A stretch of DNA of 64,000 nt from JACVRW01 sp963757815 (GCA_963757815.1 CAVWSN010000034.1:1-64000), one strand, 5' to 3'; positions 46,074 through 56,346 are shown, numbered from the stretch's first letter. The notes: generated by a model not told the origin, from the sequence alone. Numbers and translations are program-made.

Positions 46074-46502
46074 CTAGGTCGTCTTCACCACGAACACGGA
46101 GCAGCCGGCCTTGTGGGTGACGGTGTTGGGCACGCTGCCCAGCACCCGCCGCTGCATGCCCTTGTTCCCGATCACGAGCACGTCGGCGCCGCACTGCTCG
46201 GCCAGCTGGACAAGCACGTCCCCCGGCTCGCCCTCCGCGACCAGGGTGCTGCAGTCGAGCCCGGTCTCGCGCAGATCGGCCTCGGTGCGCTCGAGCTGCT
46301 CGTTGAGCTGGGCCATCGGGCTGAAGGTCCACTGGACCTCGCGCGCGGAGCCGCTGAGGTTGACCGGAGCCCGTCCGGAGGACGTGAAGGCGCTCAAGAG
46401 GACCAGCTTCGCGTCGTAGCGGCGGGCCAGGTCGGCCGCCACCTCCAGCGCGCGGCTCGCCGTATCGGAGCCGTCCGTGCCGACGGCGACAGTGGAGATC
46501 AT
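46074..46502 (-). CDS. Universal stress protein (UspA family)
   Basis: 142-residue Rossmann-like protein. N-terminal VAVGTDGSDTASRALEVAAD and the ATP-binding loop VIGNKGMQRRVLGSVPNTVT (G-x2-G-x9-G-S/T type) indicate the nucleotide-binding class. Role is stress survival in general. Single gene, convergent with the E1 gene and divergent from dnaX. Confidence 0.9.
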   Translation of the reverse strand: MISTVAVGTDGSDTASRALEVAADLARRYDAKLVLLSAFTSSGRAPVNLSGSAREVQWTFSPMAQLNEQLERTEADLRETGLDCSTLVAEGEPGDVLVQLAEQCGADVLVIGNKGMQRRVLGSVPNTVTHKAGCSVFVVKTT

Positions 46503-46570
46503 GCGGGCGAGTATCTCCGCCCAGGGGTGCGCTGTCCACCGTCCGGCGCGCAGCTAGCATGGGGCGACCG

Positions 46571-48218
46571 ATGCTCTCGCTCTATCGCCGCCACCGCCCG
46601 CGCACCTTCGATTCGGTGGTCGGCCAGGAGCACATCGTCCGCACGCTGCGCAACGCGATCGCCCTGGACAAGGTCCATCACGCCTACCTGTTCGTCGGCT
46701 CGCGCGGCACCGGCAAGACCTCGATGGCCAAGCTCCTCGCCTGTGCGCTCAACGCCGAGGGAGGCCCGAGCGCCGACTTCGACCCCGACAGCCCCGCCGC
46801 CCGCGCGATCCTCGCCGGCACCTCCCTCGACGTGGTCGAGATGGACGCCGCCTCGAACAACTCGGTCGACGACATTCGCGAGCTGCGTGAGAACGTGGCG
46901 CTCGCCCCGATGCAGGGCCACCGCCGCGTCTACATCCTCGACGAGGCGCACATGCTGTCGACCGCGGCCTGGAACGCGTTCCTGAAGACGCTCGAGGAGC
47001 CGCCCCAGCACGTGGTGTTCGTGCTCGCCACGACCGAGGCGCACAAGGTGCCGGCGACGATCGTGGACCGCTGCCACCGCTTCGACTTCCAGCGCCCCTC
47101 GCTCGAGCAGATCGCCGGCGTGCTGCGGCGGGTGGCCGCGGAGGAGGAGATCGAGATCCCGGACGCGGCCATCGGGATGCTCGCGCGGGCGGCCACCGGC
47201 TCCTTCCGGGACGCGCTCGGGACGCTCGAGCAGCTCGTCACCTACGGCGGCAAGACGGTCCAGCTCGAGGACGTGCTCGACATCCTCGGCGTGGCGGATG
47301 CCGAGCAGGTGCTGTCCGCGGGGGAGGCGCTGGCCACGCGCGATCCGAAGGAGGCGCTCCTCGGGGTCCAGCGTCTGTCCGACTCCGGCCGCGACTACAC
47401 CCAGTTCATGCGCGACCTCTCGGCCCATCTGCGCCACCTGTTCGTCGTCCAGACGCTCGGCGAGGTTCCGGACTCGTTCTCGGTTACGGCAGAGTACGGC
47501 GACCGGCTTGCCTCCCAGGCCGAGCGCCTCTCCCAGGGAGAGATCCTGCGCGCGCTCGATTTCCTGGCGGCTGCGCTCGCCGCGGTCAAGGACGGCTCGG
47601 AGCCGCGCCTGCAGCTCGAGATGGCGCTGCTGAAGGCCACCCAGCCCCAGGCGGACCTCTCGCTCCAGACACTGATCTTCAGGATCGAGCAGCTCGAGCG
47701 GAGGCTCGGTGGCGAGCCGGCCGCGGAGAACGACGAGGCGGAGCCTGCCGCGGCGCCGGCGTCCGCGCCCGCGCGCTCAGAGGAGCGGGGCCGGGCCGGC
47801 CGCGGCCGTGGTGGTCGAGCCGCGCGCGGAGCAGGATCCCCAACCCGCCGGGGCGATCGAGCTCGAGCAGGTCAGGGCGCTCTGGCCGGCGGTGGCGGAG
47901 ACGGTCGGCGAGGAGAACGGCATGCTCGGCGCGGCGATCGGCGCCGCCCTGCCGACCGCGGTCGAGGGCGAGCGCCTGACGGTTGCGTTCCCCGCCGACG
48001 CCGCTTTCGTCAAGAAGAAGGCCGAGGCCAACCGCGAGCTCGTGGCGGCCGCGGTGCGCGGCCTCACGGGCCATTCGCTCGGGCTCGTCTTCGAGCTGAG
48101 CGAGGACGCCGTGGCAGCGGGGCCTGCCACACTCGATCACGATCAGCTCATCGAGCGCCTGCGCCAGGAGTTCGGCGCGGAGGAAGTCTTCGAGGAGCCC
48201 GAGGAAGAGAGGCAGTAG
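46571..48218 (+). CDS. dnaX: DNA polymerase III subunit gamma/tau (frame break before the C-terminal domain)
   Basis: Clamp-loader ATPase. MLSLYRRHRPRTFDSVVGQE start, Walker A GSRGTGKT at about 43-50, 'VEMDAASNNSVDDIRELRE', 'VYILDEAHMLSTAAWNAFLK', 'ATTEAHKVPATIVDRCHRFD' and the domain III helices to about residue 400. At 47790 (GCGGGGCCGGGCC) the frame must move by one base to reach 'ELEQVRALWPAVAETVGEEN' and 'VFELSEDAVA', ending at 48218 directly before ybaB. The zinc module that normally holds four Cys after Walker A is replaced by AEGGPSADFDPDSPAA without cysteine. Confidence 0.92.
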
Positions 48219-48560
48219 ATGGGTCAGCCGAACATGAACCAGATGATGAAGCAGGTCCAGAAGATGCAGGCCGACATGGCCAAGGCGCAGGAGGAGCTGG
48301 CCAACGAGACCGTCGAGGCGAGTGCCGGCGGCGGCATGGTCACCGTCCGAATGAGCGGCGACCTCCAACTGAAGGGCCTCTCCATCGCCCCCGAGGCGGT
48401 CGACCCGGAGGACGTCGAGATGCTGCAGGACATGGTCCAGGCGGCCGTCAACGAGGCGATTCGCTCGGCCCAGGAGCTGGCCGCCTCCAAGATGAACGCG
48501 GCCGCGGGCGGCCTCGCCGGCCCCGGCGGGCTCGGAGGGCTGGGCCTGCCCGGCCTCTGA
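48219..48560 (+). CDS. ybaB: YbaB/EbfC-family nucleoid-associated protein
   Basis: 113-residue DNA-binding dimer. Helix 'MMKQVQKMQADMAKAQEELA', then 'VTVRMSGDLQLKGLSIAPE' and 'DMVQAAVNEAIRSAQEL', ending in a Gly-rich tail. Starts on the base following the dnaX stop and precedes recR, the classic dnaX-ybaB-recR order. Confidence 0.93.
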   Translation: MGQPNMNQMMKQVQKMQADMAKAQEELANETVEASAGGGMVTVRMSGDLQLKGLSIAPEAVDPEDVEMLQDMVQAAVNEAIRSAQELAASKMNAAAGGLAGPGGLGGLGLPGL

Positions 48561-48583
48561 GCCGGCTGAGGCCTGTCCGGCTC
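48559..48583 (+). terminator. Hairpin at the ybaB stop codon
   Basis: GAGCCGG (48559-48565) and CCGGCTC (48577-48583) with an 11-nt loop. A weak candidate for termination or attenuation before recR. Confidence 0.3.
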
Positions 48584-48621
48584 CGGGACCGACCGCGGCC
48601 GGAGCTACGCTTGACGGCCCT

Positions 48622-49224
48622 TTGTTCGCCCCACCGGTCAACCGATTGATCACCGAGCTCGCGCGCCTGCCCGGCATCGGGCAGCGCACCGCGCAGCGGC
48701 TCGCGTTCCACCTACTCAGCGCGTCGGAGGAGGAGGCGCTCGGGCTCGCCGACGCGATCCGCGAGGTCAAGGCCACCGTTGGCCACTGCGAGGTCTGCTT
48801 CAACCTCGCGACCGAGGCCACCTGCCGCATCTGCCAGGACGAGCGCCGCGAGGCGGCGACGATCTGCGTGGTCGAGCAGCCGAGCGACGTGATCCCGATC
48901 GAGCGCTCGGGCGAGTTCCGCGGCCGCTACCACGTGCTCGGCGGCGCGCTGTCGCCGATCGACGGGGTCGATCCCGAGGACCTGCACATCACTGAGCTGC
49001 TCGGGCGGGTCGACAACGGCACCGTGGTGCGCGAGGTGGTGATCGCCACCAACGCGACCACCACCGGCGAGGCCACCGCCCTCTACCTGGCCGACGCCCT
49101 GCGCGAGCGCTCGCCCGACGTGGTCGTCACGCGCCTGGCGAGCGGGCTGCCGGTGGGCTCGGACCTCGAGTACGCGGACGAGATCACGCTGGGGCGGGCG
49201 CTGCGTGGGCGCCAGGTGATCTGA
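48622..49224 (+). CDS. recR: Recombination mediator RecR
   Basis: 200 residues, full length. The N-terminal HhH is 'LARLPGIGQRTAQRLAFHL', then the C4 zinc finger CEVCFNLATEATCRIC, the Toprim start 'ICVVEQPSDVIPIERSGEFR', 'YHVLGGALSPIDGVDPEDLH' and 'LASGLPVGSDLEYADEITLG'. Works with RecO/RecF in RecA loading at gaps. TTG 48622 is the only start giving the normal N-terminus. Confidence 0.95.
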   Translation: MFAPPVNRLITELARLPGIGQRTAQRLAFHLLSASEEEALGLADAIREVKATVGHCEVCFNLATEATCRICQDERREAATICVVEQPSDVIPIERSGEFRGRYHVLGGALSPIDGVDPEDLHITELLGRVDNGTVVREVVIATNATTTGEATALYLADALRERSPDVVVTRLASGLPVGSDLEYADEITLGRALRGRQVI

Positions 49225-49560
49225 GGGGGCGTTTTGCGGCGGGGGTGGTCTCCGCCGGCCGGGTCAGGGCTGGGGAAGGGGATGTGGACGGGCGACCCCA
49301 GCGATCCTCCGTCCCGAACAATCTCCGACCAATGCCGAATCACACCCGAATCTTGATCGACCCAGGGAAACCCTAACTCGGGATCTCGCGCAATCGTCCT
49401 GCCTCGGTGGCCTCCTGGACCACCAATCCAGGACAGCTCGACTACTCCCGAAGTAGCGGCCGAACGACCTTCGGTAAGTGGCGGGCCCGCCGCGGCCGGC
49501 GAGCACCACCCTTCCCCAGCTCATGCGCGAGACCGACCCGGCGGCACCAGCCGAGCGGCG
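49225..49560. other. Intergenic region
   Basis: 336 bp between convergent recR and the ABC permease. No gene. GGCGGGCCCGCC-type palindrome near 49490 and CTACT/AGTAG at 49442-49456 are small and not assigned. Confidence 0.35.
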
Positions 49561-50307
49561 CTAGCTCTCCACATCCCGTCCCCGCAGCAGCGCCGCGCCG
49601 GCCGCGAAGGCCGCGCCGATCCACGCCAGCAGTGCGAGCATCGCGGTCGTCGGGTGGAGCAGGCCTGCCTCTTCGAGGCCCATGGCCTCGGGATCGATGC
49701 CGGTGGCGGTCGTCGGCAGCGCGCCCAAGGGCCCGTAGCGCCCGACCTCCGGCAAGACGGCGAGCAGGACCGGCTCGAGTATGAAGGTCACTGCGAGGAT
49801 GCCGACCACGGCGACCACCTGGTTGCGGACGATCGCGCCGATGGCCACGCCGAAGGCGCCGAGCAGTGCAGCAAGAATCGCGCTGCGGGCGATCAGCTCG
49901 ATGAGGTCGGCGGTGTCGGGCGTCGGCAGGTCGCGCACCTCGAGGATCGCGAAGCCGAGCGCCGCGACCGACAGGGATATGACGAGGGAGAGGACCACCC
50001 CGACCACGGAGAACGCCACCGTCTTCGCGGCGAGGAAACGGAGGCGATCGGGCGCGGCGAGCAGCGAGGAGGTGATCGTGCGGTGCCGCCACTCGCCGCT
50101 GATGCCGACCACCGCCAGCACCAGGATGAAGAAGCTGCTGGTGTCGTTGGCGAAGACCGCGGCGAGGACGTCCTCCTTGGAGTGCTCGCCCAGGATCCCC
50201 GTGAGGGCGGTCAGAAGCAGCCCCAGGCCGATGGCCACACCCGCCAGGGCTATGAACGTGCGGGTGGTCCGCAGCTTGATTACCTCGGCTTTGAGCAGTG
50301 CGTTCAT
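49561..50307 (-). CDS. ABC-2 type transporter permease
   Basis: 248 residues, about six helices. An N-terminal amphipathic start 'MNALLKAEVIKLRTTRTF' is typical for ABC-2 permeases, then 'VVGISGEWRHRTITSSLLAA' (the loop contacting the ATPase) and hydrophobic blocks to the end. Overlaps the ATPase stop (ATGA, 50304-50307). Together they form an exporter; cargo unknown, perhaps a peptide or antibiotic, as the pair lies beside a two-component system. Confidence 0.88.
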   Translation of the reverse strand: MNALLKAEVIKLRTTRTFIALAGVAIGLGLLLTALTGILGEHSKEDVLAAVFANDTSSFFILVLAVVGISGEWRHRTITSSLLAAPDRLRFLAAKTVAFSVVGVVLSLVISLSVAALGFAILEVRDLPTPDTADLIELIARSAILAALLGAFGVAIGAIVRNQVVAVVGILAVTFILEPVLLAVLPEVGRYGPLGALPTTATGIDPEAMGLEEAGLLHPTTAMLALLAWIGAAFAAGAALLRGRDVES

Positions 50308-51197
50308 GCCGCCTCCGCAGTCAGCTCGAAGAAGGCGTCCTCGAGCGATCGTGACAATGGCGCCAGCTCGCGCAGCGCGATTCCGTGCCGCGCGGCCAGC
50401 GCCCCAACATCGTCAGGGGAGATGCCCTGCACAACGAGGGCGTCGGCGCCGTCCTCCGTGGGGATCGTGCCCGCCTCTTGGAGCAGGCCGGCCAGGCGCT
50501 CCCGCTCGCCGCTCCTGACGCGCGTGACGGAGCCGTCCGTGCCTCCGAGCACCTCGTCCAGCGTGCCGTTCGCGCGCAGCGCCCCCTTCGCGATCACGAC
50601 GACGTCGTCGACGCTCAGGGCGACCTCTGAAAGGAGGTGGCTCGAGACCAGCACGGCGCGGCCGCGTGCGGCCTCCGCCCGGAGCAGATCCCGCACCCAG
50701 CGAATGCCGGGCGGGTCGAGACCGTTTGCCGGCTCGTCGAGGATCAGCACGGCGGGGTCGCCGAGCAGCGCCGCGGCGATCGCGAGGCGCTGACGCATGC
50801 CCATCGAGTAGCCCTTGACCCGGCGATCGGCGGCGCCTGTGAGCTCCACCAGCTCGAGCACCTCGTCAACACGGCCGTCGGGATGGCCGCCGGCCGCAGC
50901 AAGGATCCTCAGGTGGTTGCGGCCGGTGCGGCCGGGGTGGAAGCTGGCCTCCTCGAGCACCGCCCCGACGTGCGTGCTCGGACGCTCGAGCTCCTCGTAG
51001 CGGCGGCCGTCGAAGGTCCCGACGCCCGCATCCGGGTGCACGAGGCCGAGCAGCATCCGCAGCGTCGTGCTCTTGCCGGCACCGTTGGGGCCGAGAAATC
51101 CGGTAACCCGCCCGGCGCTCACGGTGAAGCTGAGGTCGCGCACGGCGTGGACGGATCCGAAGCTCCTGCTGAGGTCGTCTATCTCGATCGCTGGCAT
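50304..51197 (-). CDS. ABC transporter ATP-binding protein
   Basis: 297 residues with Walker A GFLGPNGAGKSTTLRML, signature YSMGMRQRLAIAAALL, Walker B 'AVLILDEPANGLDPPGI' and the switch His in VLVSSHLLSEV. The C-terminal 80 residues match the drug-exporter extension (DrrA/CcmA-like). Start ATG 51197 chosen by homology; the frame is open upstream. Coupled to the permease. Confidence 0.93.
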   Translation of the reverse strand: MPAIEIDDLSRSFGSVHAVRDLSFTVSAGRVTGFLGPNGAGKSTTLRMLLGLVHPDAGVGTFDGRRYEELERPSTHVGAVLEEASFHPGRTGRNHLRILAAAGGHPDGRVDEVLELVELTGAADRRVKGYSMGMRQRLAIAAALLGDPAVLILDEPANGLDPPGIRWVRDLLRAEAARGRAVLVSSHLLSEVALSVDDVVVIAKGALRANGTLDEVLGGTDGSVTRVRSGERERLAGLLQEAGTIPTEDGADALVVQGISPDDVGALAARHGIALRELAPLSRSLEDAFFELTAEAA

Positions 51198-51264
51198 GTC
51201 CGCCAAGCTAGGCCTCGGGGCCCGCCGTGACATCGGGCCGAGGTCGGGTGTTCGGCCTCCTACT

Positions 51265-51927
51265 TCAGGATGAGCGCGGGCGCACCAGTCCGACGTCGTA
51301 CGCATGCACGACGGCCTGGACGCGGTCTCGCAGCCCCAGCTTGCGCAGCACGGACGACACGTGGGTCTTGACGGTCGCCTCGGTGAGTACGAGGCGCCGG
51401 GCGATCTCGGCGTTCGAGAGCGCGAGCGCCACCAGCCGGAACACCTCGAGCTCGCGCTCGGTCAGCTCCTCGAGCTGCGCCGGCGGCGGGCCGGGGTCCG
51501 GCAGCGTCCCGGCGAAGCGGTCGAGGAGCCGACGGGTGGCGCTGGGGGCGAGCAGGGCGTCCCCGCGGGCCACCACGCGAACCGCCTCGACGAGGTCCGG
51601 CGGCCGCACGTCCTTCAGCAGGAAGCCGCTCGCACCGGCGCGCACCGCGGCAAAGACGTACTCGTCGAGGTCGTAGGTCGTCAACACCACCACGCGTGCC
51701 GGGCTGCCGGACGCGGCGATCCGGCGCGTGGCCTCTATGCCGTCGGTGCCCGGCATGCGCACGTCCATGAGGACGACGTCGGGCACGACCCGCTCGACCA
51801 ATGCCACGGCCTCGTCGCCGTCGCCCGCCTCGCCGGCGACCTCGATATCGGGGCGGGCGTCGAGGATCATGCGAAAGCCGCCGCGCACCAGCGCCTGGTC
51901 GTCGGCGAGGACGACCCGGATGCTCAC
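51265..51927 (-). CDS. NarL/FixJ-type response regulator
   Basis: 220 residues. Receiver domain with acidic pair ADD, phospho-acceptor Asp in DVVLMDVRMPG and Lys in FLLKDVRPP. LuxR HTH at the end: ELTERELEVFRLVALALSNA, 'LVLTEATVKTHVSSVLRKLG'. Overlaps the kinase stop as ATGA (51924-51927). Most likely controls the ABC exporter next to it. Confidence 0.93.
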   Translation of the reverse strand: MSIRVVLADDQALVRGGFRMILDARPDIEVAGEAGDGDEAVALVERVVPDVVLMDVRMPGTDGIEATRRIAASGSPARVVVLTTYDLDEYVFAAVRAGASGFLLKDVRPPDLVEAVRVVARGDALLAPSATRRLLDRFAGTLPDPGPPPAQLEELTERELEVFRLVALALSNAEIARRLVLTEATVKTHVSSVLRKLGLRDRVQAVVHAYDVGLVRPRSS

Positions 51928-53028
51928 CGCTCGGCCTCGAGAGGCAGCAGCGCGTGGACCCGGTAGCCGCCGCCCTCCATGGGACCGGCCTCGAACGTGC
52001 CGCCAAGGAGCGCGGCTCGCTCGCGCATGCCCACGAGCCCGCGGCCGCCGCCGGCGCTGCCGTCGGCGACCGGGCGCCCGTTGTCGCGGACGTCGACCTC
52101 GAGCGCGTCGGCGCCGAGGCGCACCAGGACGTCCACCCGTGTGGCGCGCGAGTGCCGGAGGGTGTTGGTGAGCGCCTCCTGAACGATCCGGTAGGCCGAG
52201 AGGTCTACGCCGGCCGGTATTTCGACGGCGTTGCCCTCACGACGCATCACCACGTCGAGCCCGCCCGCCCGCAGCGGCTCGGCCAACTCCTCGACTCGAT
52301 CCAGCCCGGGCGCGGGCTCATGCGGGCCGGCCTCCTCGACCGGTCGCACGCCGCTGAGCACGCGGCGCAGCTCACCCAGCGCGTCGCGGCCCGTCTGCTC
52401 GATCGACCGGAGCGCGGCGCGCGCCTTGTCCGGGTGCTCCTCGAACACGTCGTCCGCGGCGGCCGCCTGCACCACGATGACCGATACCGAGTGGGCGACC
52501 ACGTCATGAAGCTCGCGGGCGATACGGGCCTGCTCGTCGGCGACCGCCCGCTTCGCCTCCTCGTGGATCACTTCCCTTCGGTTGCGCGCGGCCTCGCCCA
52601 GGGCCCAGGCCCCGACGCCGAGCCCGATCGCGAACCCCCCATCCGCCGCCGTGGTCGTGAAGAAGTTGACCGAGGTCACGGCCGTGAGCGCCACCAGGCC
52701 GAACAGCGAGACCCGCGGCGGTTCCGCCGATGCGAGCGCGAAGACGGCGAAGTAACCCGCCACCGGCAGCACGGACTCCGGCGCGATCAGCAGCCAGGCC
52801 AGCCCTCCGACGAGGCTTACGGCGGTCACGGGGATCGGGTGGCTGTCGCCGCCAGCGCAGCGCGACTCCCTGGAGGACGGCGAGCGCGATGAGCAGCAGG
52901 ACAACACCCGCCGGCGCCCCGCTTTCGCCCTCCCCGAGAGCGACGAGGACGAGGAAGATCCCGACGGCCCAGGGCACCGCAACGTCCGCGAAACCGCGCA
53001 GACTTGCCGATTTCCAGGGCCACCGCAT
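51924..53028 (-). CDS. NarL-group sensor histidine kinase (one frame break)
   Basis: About 368 residues. The membrane part has 4-5 helices ('FADVAVPWAVGIFLVLVALG', 'VVLLLIALAVLQGVAL'); after a one-base excess in CC near 52848 it continues PIPVTAVSLVGGLAWLL. HisKA_3 with phospho-His in ARELHDVVAHSVSVIVVQAA, and HATPase motifs 'AYRIVQEALTNTLRHSRATR', 'EVDVRDNGR', 'GRGLVGMRERAALLGG'. Signals to the coupled response regulator. Start at ATG 53028; ATG 53049 is also possible. Confidence 0.87.
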
Positions 53029-53107
53029 GCCCCGATCGTGCCCCATCGCCGCGCGTGCTGCATCCGTCGCAGGTATGAGAAGCCTCCGGCGGACGTACCA
53101 TCTGGGC

Positions 53108-55115
53108 ATGGCCACTCGCCTCGTGCGCGCCGCCTGCCCGCACGACTGTCCCGACACCTGCGCGATGCACGTGACCGTGGAGGACGGGCGCGCCGTCAAG
53201 GTGGCCGGCGACCCCGACCATCCGATCACCGTCGGGTTCCTCTGCGGCAAGGTGTCGAACTACCTGGAGCGCGTCTACTCGGACGAGCGGCTGCTGCATC
53301 CGCTCGTGCGCGAGGGCGCCAAGGGGGAGCGGAGCTTCCGGCGCGTTTCGTGGGACGAGGCGCTCGATCGCGTGGCGGCCGGTCTCACGCGCGTGCGCGA
53401 GGAGTACGGCGGCGAGTCGATCCTGCCCTACTCCTACGCCGGCACGCAGGGGCTGATCCAGGGCGACACCATGAGCGCGCGGGTCATGAACGCGCTCGGC
53501 GCGACCGAGCTCGAGCGCACGATCTGCGCGACCGCGGGCATGGCCGGCACGAGGATGGCGCATGGGGTCTCGCCCGAGGTCGACCCGGAGGAGTGGCCGA
53601 ACGCGCGCTACGTGCTGGTCTGGGGCTGGAATCCGATGTCAACCGCCCCCCACCTGTGGCGCAAGCTGCTCGACGCCCGCAAGGCGGGCGCGCGGATCGT
53701 CGTCGTGGATCCGTTCCGCAGCCGCACGGCGCGCGTGGCCGACGAGCATCTGCGCCCGCTGCCTGGCACCGATGCCGCACTCGGCATGGGGATGATGCGC
53801 GCGATCGTCGATGCCGGCCTTCAGGACGAGGATTGGTGTCGCGCCCACGCCGACGGCTACGACGAGCTGCTCGCGACGCTCGCGGACTTCGGCGTGGAGC
53901 GCGCCGCCGCGATCACCGGAGTCGACGCGGACACGATCGCGCGCGTCGGCCGCGAGTTTGCCCTAACTCGCCCGGCGCTGCTGCGCCTGGGCGTCGGGGC
54001 CCAGCGCCACCTCGGCGCCCCCGCGGCATACGCGACGCTCGCGTCGCTGCCCGCCCTGACCGGTGCCTGGCGCGATCGCGGCGGTGGCTGCTCCTACATA
54101 CCCGATCGCCACCGCCGACGCGGTCACTTCGCGCCCGCTGAGGGGCACGGAGCTCCGGCCCGGGCCGGTGCGCAAGATCAACATGTCCCAGGTCGGCGCC
54201 GCCCTGACCGATCCGGCGCTCGATCCGCCGGTCAAGGCCCTCGTCTGCTGGAACTCGAACCCGGCGACGATCGCCCCGGACCAGGAGCGGGTGCTCGAGG
54301 GCCTCCGCCGCGAGGACCTGTTCACGGTCGTCCTCGAGCAGTTCATGACCGACACCGCCGCGCACGCCGATGTGGTCCTGCCGGCGACAACGCAGCTCGA
54401 GCACCTCGACGTGATCTTCTCCTGGGGCCACCACTACCTGACCTGGAGCGCGCCCGCGATCGAGCCGCTCGGTGAGGCCAAGCCGAACACCGAGGCGTTC
54501 CGGTTGATCGCCGCCCGGCTGGGCCTCGACGACCCGCTCTTCAAGGAGACCGACGAGCAGCTCGTCGACCGGCTGCTCGCGGGCTTCGAGGAGGACGGCC
54601 TGCGCGAGCGCGGCTGGACGAAGATCGACCTCGGCCAGGGCCCGACTCCGCACGCCGAGGGCGGCTTCGGCACGAAGAACGGCAAGACTCAGCTGCACGC
54701 CGAATACCTGCCGCCCGCCGAGGTGGCCGACGCCGCGCTGGCAGAGCGATTCCCGCTCGCGCTCGTGACCCCCAAGACCCACCTCTTCCTCAACTCGACC
54801 TTCGCGAACCAGCGCCGTCAGCACTCCGCCCAGCCGCGGCCGGAGGTGGTGCTGAGCCCGGCCGACGCCGACGCCCGCGGCATCGAGGACGGCGCGCGGG
54901 TGCGCGTCTGGAACGACCGCGGCGCGTTCAGCTGTCCGGCGCGGGTGTCCGATGACGCGCGCCCGGGCGTGCTGGTGGCGCCGATGGGCTGGTGGAACGG
55001 CGACTACGACGGCGGCCGCAGCAGCCAGGCCACGACCTCGCAACGGTTGACGCGAATCGGCAATGCCCCGACCTTCAACGACAACCGCGTGGAGGTCGAG
55101 CCGCTCAGCGGGTGA
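53108..55115 (+). CDS. Molybdopterin-dependent oxidoreductase, DMSO-reductase superfamily (one frame break)
   Basis: About 668 residues. The 4Fe-4S site is at the N-terminus: Cys10, 14 and 18 in ACPHDCPDTC, with the fourth in GFLCGK. MGD-binding motifs follow: SYAGTQGLIQGDTMSARVMN, 'YVLVWGWNPMSTAPHLW' and 'RIVVVDPFRSRTARVADEHL'. After one extra C in CCC near 54103 the frame continues 'IATADAVTSRPLRGTEL', 'VCWNSNPATIAPDQERVLEG', 'DTAAHADVVLPATTQLE' and the molydop-binding end 'HSAQPRPEVVLSPADADARG'. No Tat signal, so cytoplasmic. Substrate unknown; this subgroup is often annotated as formate dehydrogenase-like. Confidence 0.87.
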
Positions 55116-56346
55116 GCCCGTAGTTGCGCTTTGCGACCAGGATCCGGCCGACCGCCCGCTCGAGCCGCGCGCGTGGGATCCGGCCCGAGCGCGCGGCGCG
55201 CAGAACAGCGACGTAGGCCGCCTGCTGGTCGCCGGCCGGCCCCGACACGAGCAGCATGTCGGCCCCGGCGCGGACGGCCTCGACCGCCGCGTCCGGGACC
55301 GTGTAGAGCGTCGTGATCGCCGGGTCGGCGAGATCGTCGGTGAGTGCCACACCCTCGAAGCCGAGCTCGTCGCGCAGCACGCCGGTGGCGATGCGGTGCG
55401 AGAGCGAGGCGGGAACGGTGAAGTCGCCGACCGGGTAGAGCGCGTGCGCGAGCGTCACGCCGGGCACGCCGGCATCGATCGCCGCCTCGAAGGGGATCAG
55501 GTCGCGCTCGCGCAGCTCGGCCAGGTCGAGGCCCACCGTGGCGGGCCCCTCCTCGGTCGACTGGTCCGCACCGCCGAGCCCCGGGAAGTGGGCGGCGGCG
55601 CTGAACACACGCGCCCGGCGGTACGAATCGACACTCGCCTGGGCTAATGCCGCGACCTCCTCGGGGTCGTCCGAGTAGACCCGCGCGCCCAGGGGCGATC
55701 CCGATTCGAGCCCGACGTCCAGCACCGGACCGAGCACGCCGGTCACGTTCAGGTCGCGCAGGGCGCGGGCCGAGTCGAGCGCACCGCCGGCGGCGGCCGA
55801 GGCCGACGGCGTATCCGCGGGGGCCTTGCTCGGGGGCAGGTCGGGAAGCGAGTTGAGGTCCCCGCCCTGCTGACTTGCCAGCACCAGTGGGGGCAGGTGG
55901 TTCGAACGGCGGGCGACCGCCGTCGCCTCGCCGGCCAGCGCGTCCAGCTGCGCAGGGTCGGCGTAGTTCCTCGGTCCGATCAGAATCCCGCCCACGTCGA
56001 GCCGGCGCAGGCGCGGGAAGATGTCCGCGCCGGCGTCGGTTCCCTCGAACCCGAATACGAAGAGCTGTGCCGCCTGGCGTTCGACCGGGAGTTGACGGGC
56101 GCGTTCCATGATGCTGCGCGGCACCGCCGGGTCCCGTTCCTCCGCCGCGGGCGCGGCCGGCGGCACGATGCGCGCGAGGAAGGACACGCTCTCCCTCGGC
56201 TTGGCGCGCCCCGGCTCGGACAGCGGAGCCGGGTCGGCCTCGTCCGACTGACCCGCGCCGAGCACCGCCCCGGTCACGGCGGACCCGAGCGCGAGGGCAG
56301 TGACGCCCGCGACCGCTAGTCGCCGCCGGGCCGGATTCGCTGGCAC
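55105..56346 (-). CDS. Glycoside hydrolase family 3 N-domain protein, exported
   Basis: 413 residues from GTG 56346. A signal or anchor segment 'RRLAVAGVTALALGSAVTGA' precedes a single GH3 TIM barrel similar to NagZ-type beta-N-acetylhexosaminidases: 'QLFVFGFEGTD', 'LDVGGILIGPRNYADPAQLD', 'GVLGPVLDVG' and the nucleophile Asp in FEGVALTDDLADPAI. The usual KHFPGHG...DSH loop reads AAHFPGLGGADQS, so the substrate Lys and the acid/base His are not in place. It may be a degenerate hydrolase acting on or binding cell-wall sugars. Divergent from lysC; overlaps the 3' end of the oxidoreductase by 11 bp. Confidence 0.82.
   Translation of the reverse strand: MPANPARRRLAVAGVTALALGSAVTGAVLGAGQSDEADPAPLSEPGRAKPRESVSFLARIVPPAAPAAEERDPAVPRSIMERARQLPVERQAAQLFVFGFEGTDAGADIFPRLRRLDVGGILIGPRNYADPAQLDALAGEATAVARRSNHLPPLVLASQQGGDLNSLPDLPPSKAPADTPSASAAAGGALDSARALRDLNVTGVLGPVLDVGLESGSPLGARVYSDDPEEVAALAQASVDSYRRARVFSAAAHFPGLGGADQSTEEGPATVGLDLAELRERDLIPFEAAIDAGVPGVTLAHALYPVGDFTVPASLSHRIATGVLRDELGFEGVALTDDLADPAITTLYTVPDAAVEAVRAGADMLLVSGPAGDQQAAYVAVLRAARSGRIPRARLERAVGRILVAKRNYGLTR

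Noticed and set aside
47780..47810. Programmed ribosomal frameshift in dnaX
   Set aside because: No A-rich slippery heptamer or adjacent stem is visible, and similar G/C-run indels occur in many unrelated genes of this window, so an assembly indel is preferred.
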